This document shows positions 1-7,259 of a DNA stretch of 12,143 nt, in pieces; position 1 is the stretch's first letter, and each line of letters opens with the position of its first letter. The translations under genes and the position numbers were made by a program. This DNA comes from an uncultured Chthoniobacterales bacterium. GTDB taxonomy: Bacteria > Verrucomicrobiota > Verrucomicrobiia > Chthoniobacterales > UBA10450. The notes beneath the pieces are model-generated. The model was not told where the DNA came from. It searched no databases and worked only from the letters and a program-made list of their open reading frames with translations. Location of the stretch: the NCBI GenBank assembly GCA_955652255.1, contig CATPAW010000117.1, positions 1 through 12,143 on the forward strand, given 5' to 3'.

Positions 1-29
1 ACACAGTCCATTCTTCTTCCAATGACCCC

Positions 30-671
30 ATGAATCAAAGATTGCTCGCAGAGATCGGCCGCACCCAGCGGTTGGAAATTCTTAACTCGCTCAAACGCAC
101 TAAAGGAATGTCCGTCAACGAGCTCGTTGCCAAAATGAAGATGAGCTACATGGGCATTAAACAGCATTGCCTTACCCTCGAGCGCGATGGTTACCTCGAC
201 ACCTTGCGGCGACCGCAGAAAATGGGCCGGCCGGAAATGGTTTACCGGCTCACGCTTCGCACCCACGATCTTTTCCCCGCCGATAGCAACCAATTCACAC
301 TCGAGTTGCTCAAGTCAATTCAGGAAATTTTTGGCCTCAATGCGCCCGAGAAGGTTTTATTCAATGCCTTCGAGAGAAAAGGCGCGGCCCTCAAAGCAAA
401 GGTAAAGGGAGAAACTGTGGCCGAGCGCGCGAAATGGCTGGCTAAGGTGCGTGATAGCGAAGGTCACATGGCGCAATTTATCACCGACGAGAAAGAAGGT
501 GGCCCGCAGATTCTCGAATGCCATTCGCCGATTATGAACTTGCTCGATCGTTATCCAATCATCGGCCGCCTTGAGCAGGACATGTTTGAAGCCGTTTTGG
601 GGACGGGCGTGCGCAGGGAAGAGACTCGCCATTCGGGTCTTTACGAGTGCGCGTTTTACTTCGCCTTGTAG
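30..671 (+). CDS. SufR/ArsR-like winged-helix transcriptional regulator
   Basis: This 213-residue protein is a predicted DNA-binding regulator. Residues about 10-75 read as a winged helix-turn-helix: a helix with RTQRLEILNSL, the segment MSVNELVAKMKMSYMGIKQHC with a putative recognition helix, then a wing-like stretch GYLDTLRRPQKMGRPEMVYRL. This layout matches the MarR/ArsR-like fold of the SufR family, and the C-terminal end (ECHSP, then LLDRYPIIGRLEQDMFEAVLG and YECAFYF) resembles the SufR C-terminal region, where cysteines can hold an Fe-S cluster. Only C164 and C207 remain in that part (C47 lies in the HTH), so cluster binding is doubtful. The start at 30 is the first usable ATG; an ATG at 22 runs into a stop after two codons. 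No suf genes are nearby. The glgE gene follows after 76 bases, but a regulatory link is only a guess. Confidence 0.75.
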   Translation: MNQRLLAEIGRTQRLEILNSLKRTKGMSVNELVAKMKMSYMGIKQHCLTLERDGYLDTLRRPQKMGRPEMVYRLTLRTHDLFPADSNQFTLELLKSIQEIFGLNAPEKVLFNAFERKGAALKAKVKGETVAERAKWLAKVRDSEGHMAQFITDEKEGGPQILECHSPIMNLLDRYPIIGRLEQDMFEAVLGTGVRREETRHSGLYECAFYFAL

Positions 672-747
672 TTGCCTTGTCGATCTTTCGTCTCGCCACC
701 GCGATTTCCGCTTTCGCGTCGGGTTAATTTCAGTTGATTGATGGCCC

Positions 748-2718
748 ATGCTTAGGGCCTTTCCGACTGCGGTGATCGAAAATTTACGGCCGCTTGTTGA
801 CGGCGGACGCTACCCGGTCAAACGCGTGGCCGGCCAAGATCTCGTGGTCGAGGCGGATATCTTCAAAGATGGACACGATGTTGTGGCTGCGGCCTTGAAG
901 TGGCGTGTTCTCGGCGAGAATAGCTGGCACGAAACACCGATGGCTTACATCGACAATGACCACTGGCGCGGCATCTGTACTCTCTACGATAGCGCGATCT
1001 ACGAATACACGGTCGAAGCCTGGGCGGACACGTTTCGCGGCTGGCAGCGTGAGTTTATGGCGAAGTTCGAAGCCGGCGCTTCCACACTGACGAGCGAAGC
1101 GCTGGAAGGCGCTGCATTGCTCAAAGCCGCGTCGCAGCGCGCGCACGATCGCGCGGACTCAGTCCGATTACTCCAGCTCTCGCAACAAATCGGCACGGCT
1201 GACAACGCCGAGATCAAAGCCATCGCGGAGTCTGGGGAACTAGACGTGCTCATGGCAACCTATCCCGACCGCTCGAGCGCGACGCAATATGCGCCACCTC
1301 CGCGCGTAATTGTCGATCGTCCAGCGGCGCACATGGCTGCATGGTATGAATTTTTCCCGCGTTCGGCCGAAGGGCGCGTCGATCGGAGCTCAACCTTCCG
1401 CGATTGTTTGCCGCGAATCGACGACGCGAAAGCGATGGGGTTCAATGTCATTTACTTTCCGCCGATTCATCCGATTGGTCGTACCAATCGCAAAGGCCGC
1501 AACAATGCGATCGTTTGCCAGCCCGGAGACCCGGGCGTGCCGTGGGCGATCGGTAGCGAAGTCGGCGGACATAAAGCGGTCGAGCCTTCCCTCGGAACCC
1601 TGGTTGATTTCGATTGGCTGCAAGTCGAAGTGCGCGCGCGCGGAATGGAGATCGCACTCGATTTCGCACTCAATTGTTCCCCCGACCACCCGTACGTGAA
1701 GGAGCATCCGGAGTGGTTCTACAAGCGGCCCGATGGTTCGATCAAGTTTGCCGAGAATCCACCGAAAAAGTACGAGGACATTTTTCCTCTCAACTTCCGT
1801 TGCGAAAACTGGCCCGAGCTCTGGGCGGAGATGCTGAGCATCGTCCTTTTTTGGGCGGAGCGCGACGTGCGCATCTTTCGTGTTGATAATCCGCACACCA
1901 AACCGGTTGCCTTCTGGGAATACCTCGTTACCGGCGTCCACAAAAGATATCCGGATGTGCTTTTTCTTTCCGAGGCATTCACAAGACCAAAAATGATGAA
2001 AGCGCTGGCGAAAGCCGGCTTTACCCAGAGTTACACTTACTTCACATGGCGGAATTCGAAATCTGAACTGATGGAATATTTCACCGAACTCACCCAAACT
2101 GAAATGCGCGAATATTTTCGCGCCAATCTTTGGCCGAACACGCCGGATATTTTGCCGTTTTTCCTTCAGGACGGCGGCCGGCCTGCATTCATGATTCGAG
2201 TCACACTCGCCGCCACGCTCTCAACTCTCTACGGCATCTACAGCGGCTATGAACTGTGCGAAAACGACGCTCTGCCCGGTCGCGAGGAATATCTGGATTC
2301 CGATAAGTATCAATTGAAGGAGCGGGATTGGAACGCGCCGGAGAACATCAAGGATTGGATCACGCGGCTGAATCAAATCCGGACTGAGAATCGTGCGCTC
2401 CATTTTTACAATAACTTGCGCTTCTATCAGGCGGATAATGACGCGATCCTGTTTTACGGCAAAATGACGCCCGCACGCGACAACATCATTCTTGTCGTTG
2501 TGAATCTTGATCCCCATCGTAAACAGAATTCATATGTCGATGTACCGATCGATCAGTTTGGTTCGATGGAAGGTGACCTCTATCAGGTGCACGATCTCTT
2601 GAGCGATGCGCGCTACCTCTGGCGTGGCCGCCGCAACTACATTGAGCTCGATCCCGAAATCGAGCCGGCGCACATCTTTCGCGTGCGGCGTTGGGTTGGG
2701 GGTGATCGATTCGCTTAG
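748..2718 (+). CDS. glgE: Alpha-1,4-glucan:maltose-1-phosphate maltosyltransferase GlgE
   Basis: GlgE moves maltose from alpha-maltose-1-phosphate to the non-reducing end of an alpha-1,4-glucan in the cytoplasm, the polymerising step of the TreS-Pep2(Mak)-GlgE-GlgB pathway. At 656 residues it has the family's normal length. The N-terminal part (about 1-190, starting with VIENLRPLVDGGRYPVKR) matches the GlgE-specific N domain. The GH13 barrel follows, with YFPPIHPIGRTNRKGRNN near 236-253 and LDFALNCSPDHP near 304-315. By eye the catalytic set is intact: nucleophile D380 in FRVDNPHTKP, acid/base E409 in FLSEAF, and stabilising D467 in NTPDIL. The remaining C-terminal residues would form the beta domain. 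The ATG at 748 lacks a clear ribosome binding site; an ATG at 741 ends after four codons. treS, mak and glgB are not in this window, so the other pathway steps must be encoded elsewhere if present. Confidence 0.95.
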   Translation: MLRAFPTAVIENLRPLVDGGRYPVKRVAGQDLVVEADIFKDGHDVVAAALKWRVLGENSWHETPMAYIDNDHWRGICTLYDSAIYEYTVEAWADTFRGWQREFMAKFEAGASTLTSEALEGAALLKAASQRAHDRADSVRLLQLSQQIGTADNAEIKAIAESGELDVLMATYPDRSSATQYAPPPRVIVDRPAAHMAAWYEFFPRSAEGRVDRSSTFRDCLPRIDDAKAMGFNVIYFPPIHPIGRTNRKGRNNAIVCQPGDPGVPWAIGSEVGGHKAVEPSLGTLVDFDWLQVEVRARGMEIALDFALNCSPDHPYVKEHPEWFYKRPDGSIKFAENPPKKYEDIFPLNFRCENWPELWAEMLSIVLFWAERDVRIFRVDNPHTKPVAFWEYLVTGVHKRYPDVLFLSEAFTRPKMMKALAKAGFTQSYTYFTWRNSKSELMEYFTELTQTEMREYFRANLWPNTPDILPFFLQDGGRPAFMIRVTLAATLSTLYGIYSGYELCENDALPGREEYLDSDKYQLKERDWNAPENIKDWITRLNQIRTENRALHFYNNLRFYQADNDAILFYGKMTPARDNIILVVVNLDPHRKQNSYVDVPIDQFGSMEGDLYQVHDLLSDARYLWRGRRNYIELDPEIEPAHIFRVRRWVGGDRFA

Positions 2719-2724
2719 CAACTT

Positions 2725-2730
2725 GGAGGG
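2725..2730 (+). promoter_or_regulatory. Strong Shine-Dalgarno sequence of the exbB leader ORF
   Basis: GGAGGG lies five bases before the ATG at 2736. It is the only near-perfect Shine-Dalgarno sequence I can see before any start in this window. It points to the short leader ORF rather than to exbB itself, whose ATG at 2804 lacks such a site. Confidence 0.5.
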
Positions 2731-2735
2731 CAGAG

Positions 2736-2807
2736 ATGTGTTTTAGAAGGTACCCGCTCATTTGCATCCCGCACCGCTCCGTCTATCATTACAGACTCTC
2801 AGCATGA
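2736..2807 (+). CDS. Putative 23-codon leader peptide coupled to exbB
   Basis: A short ORF starts with ATG at 2736, five bases after GGAGGG, and encodes 23 residues beginning MCFRRYPLIC and ending HYRLSA. Its TGA stop (2805-2807) overlaps the likely exbB start ATG (2804-2806) as ATGA, the classic arrangement for translational coupling. The peptide is rich in Arg, Tyr and His and resembles no family I know. It could deliver ribosomes to exbB, act as an attenuating leader, or be a chance ORF. The good ribosome binding site and exact stop/start overlap are the only support. Confidence 0.35.
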   Translation: MCFRRYPLICIPHRSVYHYRLSA

Positions 2808-3574
2808 AGATTTTGCTCTCGCTGCTCGCCGTGCTGGCGAGCGCAGCCTCTTTGCTCGCGCAAAGCCCAACAGCCGCCACCGCCCCAGACTACCCGCACC
2901 CAAAGACGGTCATGGAGGCGATTCTGGCAGCCGGGCCAGTCATGTATGTCTTGCTTGCCCTCTCGGTTTTCTCAGTCATGCTCGTGATCGTTTATCTAAT
3001 GACGATCCGTCGCGGTGCGATCGTTTCGAGCGGATATATGGCGACGGCGGACGCCCTCTTGCGGAAACGTGATTATCTTGGTCTGCTCGCCGTTTCCAAT
3101 CGACACGGCGAGGCGATTGCGCGCGTTGTGCAAAGAATACTCGATTTCACGACAAAGAATCCAAATGCGGATTTTCAGCAAGTGCGCGAGATTGCCGAGA
3201 CCGAAGGGGGTCGCGTTGCGGCCAGTCTGAACAATCGCGTTACTTATCTTGCTGACATTGGGATGATCGCACCGTTGCTTGGCCTGCTCGGCACGGTTCT
3301 TGGCATTATTCGTTCCTTCGGCGCGCTCGGCGCCGATCTCGGTTCGGCCCGCTATGTCTTGCTTTCCAGGGGGATTAGCGAAGCTCTGGTCAACACTTGT
3401 GCCGGACTTGCCATCGGAATTCCGGCAATGATCTTTTATGCGTTTTTCCGCGGCAAAGCGCAGAAATTGATTTCAGAATTGGAATCTGCCTCCACGCACG
3501 TGTTGGCGTTGCTTTCTTTGCAATACGATAGGCGAGCCGAGCGGACGCCCGTGCTGATCGAGGACGAACTTTAA
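2804..3574 (+). CDS. exbB: MotA/TolQ/ExbB-family proton channel protein
   Basis: This inner-membrane protein forms, with ExbD/TolR, a proton channel that turns the proton motive force into work on periplasmic or outer-membrane partners. From the ATG at 2804 it has 256 residues. Residues 1-20 (MKILLSLLAVLASAASLLAQ) look like a signal peptide or extra membrane segment, an N-terminal extension not found in classical ExbB. Transmembrane segments follow at about 44-67, 152-172 (with the hallmark MIAPLLGLLGTVLGII) and 190-215 (GISEALVNTCAGLAIGIPAMIF), with a cytoplasmic region between the first two. An in-frame TTG at 2762 would add 14 polar residues before the signal-like segment, so 2804 is preferred. 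exbD follows 51 bases later and a TPR gene overlaps exbD. No tonB is nearby, so the substrate partner is unknown; TolQ is an alternative name. Confidence 0.9.
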   Translation: MKILLSLLAVLASAASLLAQSPTAATAPDYPHPKTVMEAILAAGPVMYVLLALSVFSVMLVIVYLMTIRRGAIVSSGYMATADALLRKRDYLGLLAVSNRHGEAIARVVQRILDFTTKNPNADFQQVREIAETEGGRVAASLNNRVTYLADIGMIAPLLGLLGTVLGIIRSFGALGADLGSARYVLLSRGISEALVNTCAGLAIGIPAMIFYAFFRGKAQKLISELESASTHVLALLSLQYDRRAERTPVLIEDEL

Positions 3575-3599
3575 AACCGTCCATCGTGTTTGCATTTGT

Positions 3600-3613
3600 A
3601 AGATCGACATCTT
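3600..3613 (+). repeat. Intergenic motif AAGATCGACATCTT upstream of exbD
   Basis: This 14-mer has self-complementary ends (AAGAT/ATCTT) and lies 12 bases before the exbD ATG. Its AGATCGACATCTT core recurs exactly at 6494-6506. Shorter forms occur at 678-689 (reverse orientation, before glgE) and at 11464-11477 on the - strand, where GAAAGATCGACATG includes the dusB start codon. Its function is unknown; it may be a start-proximal or regulatory motif of this genome. Confidence 0.4.
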
Positions 3614-3625
3614 CTCTTTCGTGAT

Positions 3626-4033
3626 ATGAATTTGCGCGGTCGTGCCCCTTTGCATCATCCGGGTATCCAGCTCGCACCGCTTGTCGATGTCCTGTTGCTG
3701 CTGCTCATCTTTTTTTTACTCACCTGGAATGCGGCCCGAAACGAAAACGAACTCGACGTGAAGGTGCCGAAAGCATCAGCGGCGAGGGAAAATACATTGC
3801 CGCCTGGTCCGGTCGTGGTCAACGTAAAGGCAGATGGCGGCTTGGTGGTCAATCATCGAGCAATGACCGGCCCCGAGGTGAGCGAATTGCTGAAACGTTT
3901 GCTTCAGCTGGACCAGGAACAATCAGTAGTCATCCGCGGCGATGAAGCCGGCGCTTACAAGAATATTATCGGCGTCCTGAACATTTGCACCGAAGCGGGG
4001 ATTACCAACGTCGCCTTCGCGACCGCGAAATGA
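3626..4033 (+). CDS. exbD: ExbD/TolR-family biopolymer transport protein
   Basis: ExbD/TolR is the second channel subunit: a single N-terminal membrane helix followed by a periplasmic domain. In this 135-residue protein the helix spans about 16-35 (LAPLVDVLLLLLIFFLLTW) and carries D21, the position of the proton-binding aspartate conserved in ExbD and TolR. The rest, with DVKVPKASAA and the VNVKADGGLVVNHR strand region, fits the usual periplasmic domain, and the length is typical. The ATG at 3626 gives the standard N-terminus. The stop overlaps the start of the TPR gene by ATGA (4030-4033), so the two are probably translated together. Confidence 0.92.
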   Translation: MNLRGRAPLHHPGIQLAPLVDVLLLLLIFFLLTWNAARNENELDVKVPKASAARENTLPPGPVVVNVKADGGLVVNHRAMTGPEVSELLKRLLQLDQEQSVVIRGDEAGAYKNIIGVLNICTEAGITNVAFATAK

Positions 4034-6495
4034 AATTAGTGCGGAGCGCAGCGGCTCTTTGCCAGCTGGCAATTCTGTTCGGGACCGGCGGCATCGCCCT
4101 GGCTCAACGCGCGCCTGACGTGCGTCGCGCTCAGCCCGTGGACGAACCCCCGTCTGTCAGGCGAGCTGTCCCCATTGATGAATCCGCGGCGCCCGCCCCG
4201 TATTCGGCGGAGCAAACTGCCGAACCGGCAAGGCCGGAAACAGAAGCGCCTGATCGCCGTCAACTCGATTACGCGAATGCGTTATTCACTCGAAAACTCT
4301 ACGATCTGGCCATCCCAGAATATCAAAAATACCTGGACGATTATCCGGGGGGTTCAGGTCGAGCGAACGCTTATTTTTCGCTCGGGGAGTGTTATCGAAA
4401 TTTGAATCGCGCCTCGAGCGCTCGCGCCAGTTTCCAAAGAGTGCTGAACGATTATTCGGAGAGCGAGTTTGCCGGACCTGCCGCCTATGCCTTGGCCGAG
4501 ATGGCTTTCACAGAAAAAGATTATGCGGCCTCACTCCCGCTCTTTCATCGTTCCGCCGTGAAATCGAAGGAGTCGGCGGTGGCGCTTTCCGCGCGCTATT
4601 TCGAAGCACGCTGTCTCGAAGTGCTCGATCGGAAGGATGAAGCTTGCGACATCTATCAGCAGGTTGCCGAGGTCAAGAATCCAAACCCCTATCGCGAAGA
4701 CGCCCGACGGACCGCTGCTTCGATCGCGCTCGCCCGCGGGCGAAAAAGTGACGCGCTCAAACAGTACGAAGCGCTTGCCAACGAGACAGAGAAGCCTGCG
4801 TTTAAAGCCGAAGTGACGGTGCGCGCCGGTCTGCTCGCCGTCGATCTGGAACAACCGGAGAAAGGCAAGATCGACAAGGCGATGGCTGACAAAGCGATGG
4901 CGTTGTTGCAAAAAGGCCGCTCGTTACCGGAGGCGGGACGCTGGCGCGCGCTTGCACAGGTTGGTATTCTGCGATTGCAATATCAGTCGGGTCAGTACGC
5001 GCAATTGCTCGCCGACTACAAGAAATTGCAGCAGCAAGTTCCGGAAGAAGCTCGCGCGGAAATCATGTTGTTCGCGGCCAACAGCCAGCGACAACTCGGA
5101 CAGGCAGCCGAGGCGGAGTCGATTTATGGTGAGATCATCGCGAAATATCCGGATCGTGAAGAGGCGAAAGACGCGCGTTACCAGCGGCTCATTAACATTT
5201 ATAATTCCGACACTTCGAGGCTGCCTCCTGAGGTGGACGAGTTCCTCGCCTCGAATCCGACGACGGAACGCGCTGATCAGGCCAAGCTGCTGAAAGCGGA
5301 GGCGCTCTACAAACAGCAGAATTACGCCCGGGCCGCGCCAATTTACGCGGAACTGCGCGCCTCCCAGCTTGCTCCGAAGTTGCGTGCCGAAAGCGCTTAT
5401 AAACTCGGCTGGTCTTACATCCAAATGAAGGATATCGCCGGGATGGTTGAGGCGTTCTCGTATTTTGTACAAGCATTTCCCGACGGTCCGCAAGCCTCCG
5501 CCGCTTTCGCGCAGCGCGCGCTCGCCTACCAGCAGGACAAAAATTACGACGCCGCGCTTTCGGATTGGAACATGATCTTGACGAAGTATCCGGGCGCGCA
5601 TGAGCGGGAGGAGGCGTTACAGCACAAAGCGCTCATTCTCGGTCAGCAGCAAAATGCCAAAGGTATGAGCGATGCTTTCCGCCAGCTTCTCAAAGAATTT
5701 CCGAAGAGCCCGGTCGCGGCACAGGCGCAGTACTATATCGGTAAAACCGCGTTTGAAACAAAGGACTATAAGACAGCCCTCACTGCGCTCGAGGCGGCGC
5801 GTCAGCTCAATAAGGACCAATATTACAATCTCGCGACGATTCGTATCATTTCCTCGTATTTTTATTTGCGGAACCGGCCGGCGCTCACGACCGAGGTCGA
5901 TAATCTTATGACGACGACCCCAACCGCCACCGTGCCCGGTGAAATTTTGGAGTGGCTCGGGATCGAGTATTACAACGAAAAAAATTATGCGGCGACCGAG
6001 AAATATCTGAGCGTTCTGGGCAAGATCGACAATCCCTCCAACGTCAAACCCGACTTCTGGTTTTACCTCGGCGATGCGGCTGCCAGGCTGCAAAATTTTG
6101 ATGAAGCAGAAAGCGCCTTCGGCAAATATTTGCAAATTGCCACCGACCCGGCGGGCAAAGCGAAAGTGTTGCTTGCACTCGGCGGCGTAAAAATCGCTGG
6201 GCACAAAGCCGACGACGCACAAAAAATTGCCGAGCAAATCATGGTTCTGCAACCCGAAGGCCGCGTTAATGCCGAGGCGCGCCTTCTCGCGGGCGATGTT
6301 CAGTTCGAGCGCGGGCATTTCGAGGACGCAAGCAAGGCCTTTATGGGCGTGGCCCTGCTCTACGATGATCCGGCCATCACACCGCGCGCGTTGCAGAAAG
6401 CGGCAGTCGCCTATCAGCGGGCGGGCAAAACCGATGAGGCCGATCGCGCCGCCCGGCAGTTACACGAGAGATATCCGAATTACGCCGGCGGTTAG
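4030..6495 (+). CDS. Secreted tetratricopeptide-repeat protein of the exbBD operon
   Basis: This is a large TPR protein of 821 residues from the ATG at 4030, which overlaps the exbD stop as ATGA. A longer in-frame reading from 3985 would lie inside exbD and is less likely. Residues 1-25 form a signal peptide (hydrophobic core AAALCQLAILFGTGGIALA, likely cut before Q26), so it should act in the periplasm. A Pro/Arg/Glu-rich linker follows to about residue 70. Helical TPR-like repeats then run almost to the end, for example YDLAIPEYQKYLDDYP, ARASFQRVLNDYSESEFAGPAAYALAEM and YAASLPLFHRS. Such proteins are protein-protein scaffolds, similar in build to CpoB/YbgF and BamD-like repeats, and here it probably works with the ExbB/ExbD pair in the envelope. 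No catalytic motif was seen and the exact function is unknown. Confidence 0.85.
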   Translation: MKLVRSAAALCQLAILFGTGGIALAQRAPDVRRAQPVDEPPSVRRAVPIDESAAPAPYSAEQTAEPARPETEAPDRRQLDYANALFTRKLYDLAIPEYQKYLDDYPGGSGRANAYFSLGECYRNLNRASSARASFQRVLNDYSESEFAGPAAYALAEMAFTEKDYAASLPLFHRSAVKSKESAVALSARYFEARCLEVLDRKDEACDIYQQVAEVKNPNPYREDARRTAASIALARGRKSDALKQYEALANETEKPAFKAEVTVRAGLLAVDLEQPEKGKIDKAMADKAMALLQKGRSLPEAGRWRALAQVGILRLQYQSGQYAQLLADYKKLQQQVPEEARAEIMLFAANSQRQLGQAAEAESIYGEIIAKYPDREEAKDARYQRLINIYNSDTSRLPPEVDEFLASNPTTERADQAKLLKAEALYKQQNYARAAPIYAELRASQLAPKLRAESAYKLGWSYIQMKDIAGMVEAFSYFVQAFPDGPQASAAFAQRALAYQQDKNYDAALSDWNMILTKYPGAHEREEALQHKALILGQQQNAKGMSDAFRQLLKEFPKSPVAAQAQYYIGKTAFETKDYKTALTALEAARQLNKDQYYNLATIRIISSYFYLRNRPALTTEVDNLMTTTPTATVPGEILEWLGIEYYNEKNYAATEKYLSVLGKIDNPSNVKPDFWFYLGDAAARLQNFDEAESAFGKYLQIATDPAGKAKVLLALGGVKIAGHKADDAQKIAEQIMVLQPEGRVNAEARLLAGDVQFERGHFEDASKAFMGVALLYDDPAITPRALQKAAVAYQRAGKTDEADRAARQLHERYPNYAGG

Positions 6496-6506
6496 ATCGA
6501 CATCTT
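6494..6506 (+). repeat. Second exact copy of AGATCGACATCTT
   Basis: This 13-mer is identical to 3601-3613 and starts within the TAG stop of the TPR gene. It lies in the 101-base gap before the aquaporin gene, about 90 bases from its start. Both full copies are intergenic. Confidence 0.4.
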
Positions 6507-6526
6507 GCACCGCGCGCAGCTGTAGC

Positions 6527-6545
6527 CGCGTCGCTGTGCGACGCG
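6527..6545. terminator. GC-rich hairpin after the TPR gene (terminator or REP-like)
   Basis: A perfect 8-bp stem, CGCGTCGC paired with GCGACGCG around a TGT loop, lies 31 bases after the TPR stop. Only CCGGTTTAAT follows, not a run of Ts, so intrinsic termination is uncertain. It could instead be a REP-like palindromic element or an mRNA 3'-end stabiliser. Confidence 0.45.
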
Positions 6546-6573
6546 CCGGTTTAATAGAAGATTGTCAGCGTCT

Positions 6574-6590
6574 ATGCAATCTGATTGCAT
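6574..6590. promoter_or_regulatory. Perfect 17-bp palindrome just upstream of the aquaporin start
   Basis: ATGCAATC-T-GATTGCAT is a perfect inverted repeat ending six bases before the aquaporin ATG (6597). It could be an operator for a dimeric regulator or part of the 5' untranslated region. No clear Shine-Dalgarno sequence is present there. Confidence 0.4.
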
Positions 6591-6596
6591 CGCCGC

Positions 6597-7259
6597 ATGG
6601 ATAAGTTTCGTCCCTGCCTCGCTGAATTCATCGGAACATTCGCTCTGATTTTTGTCGGAATCGGGGCAATGAAAACCGCCGGGCACGATGTTCTCGCGGT
6701 TGCGCTTGCTCACGGCCTGACCATCGCGGCCTTTGTCTCCGCTACTCTGCACATTTCAGGCGGTCAATTAAATCCGGCGGTCACTTTTGGCTTGGTTTGC
6801 GGAGGTCACATGACGATCGCGGCTGCGATTCGTTATTGGATCGCGCAATTACTCGGCGGAATTAGCGCCGCGTTGATCTGCCTTGGTTTGTTCGGCCGTG
6901 ACGTCGTTGTCGCTGGAACTCCGCAGCTCGCCATCAATCTGAACGGAATGCAGGGAATTTTGGTCGAGGCAATTCTGACCTTCTTTCTCGTCTTCGTCGT
7001 TTATGGAACGGCAGTGGACGAACGTGGACGAGGACTCGCCGGCTTTGCCATTGGGTCGACAATCACTCTCGACATTTTATTCGGCGGACCTCTCACCGGC
7101 GCGGCCATGAATCCCGCGCGCGTTTTTGGTCCAGCCGTCGCCGCAAATTTTTGGCACGACCATTATGTTTATTGGATCGGGCCGTTTGTCGGGGGAGCGT
7201 TAGGCGGTTGGGTTTACCGGATCTTTATCGAACGCAAACCTGCGCCGTCCATCAGTTAA
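6597..7259 (+). CDS. MIP-family aquaporin (AqpZ-like fold, TIP-like filter)
   Basis: This six-helix membrane channel carries water and perhaps small neutral solutes across the inner membrane. From the ATG at 6597 it has 220 residues, a normal size; a TTG at 6585 would add only four residues and lies within a palindrome. Both pore motifs are intact: NPA at 59-61 (SGGQLNPAV) and NPA at 172-174 followed by R175 (GAAMNPARVFG). Aligned by eye to E. coli AqpZ, the selectivity filter would be H39, I160, A169 and R175 instead of F43, H174, T183 and R189. A His/Ile/Ala/Arg set is known from plant tonoplast intrinsic proteins, which pass water and in some members ammonia, urea or peroxide. The gene is monocistronic and its last eight bases overlap the 3' end of the convergent imuB remnant. 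Confidence 0.93.
   Translation: MDKFRPCLAEFIGTFALIFVGIGAMKTAGHDVLAVALAHGLTIAAFVSATLHISGGQLNPAVTFGLVCGGHMTIAAAIRYWIAQLLGGISAALICLGLFGRDVVVAGTPQLAINLNGMQGILVEAILTFFLVFVVYGTAVDERGRGLAGFAIGSTITLDILFGGPLTGAAMNPARVFGPAVAANFWHDHYVYWIGPFVGGALGGWVYRIFIERKPAPSIS

Noticed and set aside
1390..2097. Long open frame on the - strand (235 codons) inside glgE
   Set aside because: It is antisense to the GH13 core with intact catalytic residues and its translation shows no domain; it is a shadow of GC-rich codon use.
2762..2803. TTG start for exbB at 2762
   Set aside because: It would place 14 polar residues before a clear signal-like segment; the ATG at 2804 overlapping the leader ORF stop is more convincing.
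4924..5601. Long - strand open frame inside the TPR gene
   Set aside because: It has an Arg-rich composition with no recognisable motif and is antisense to convincing TPR sequence. The similar frame at 5617-6318 was rejected for the same reason.
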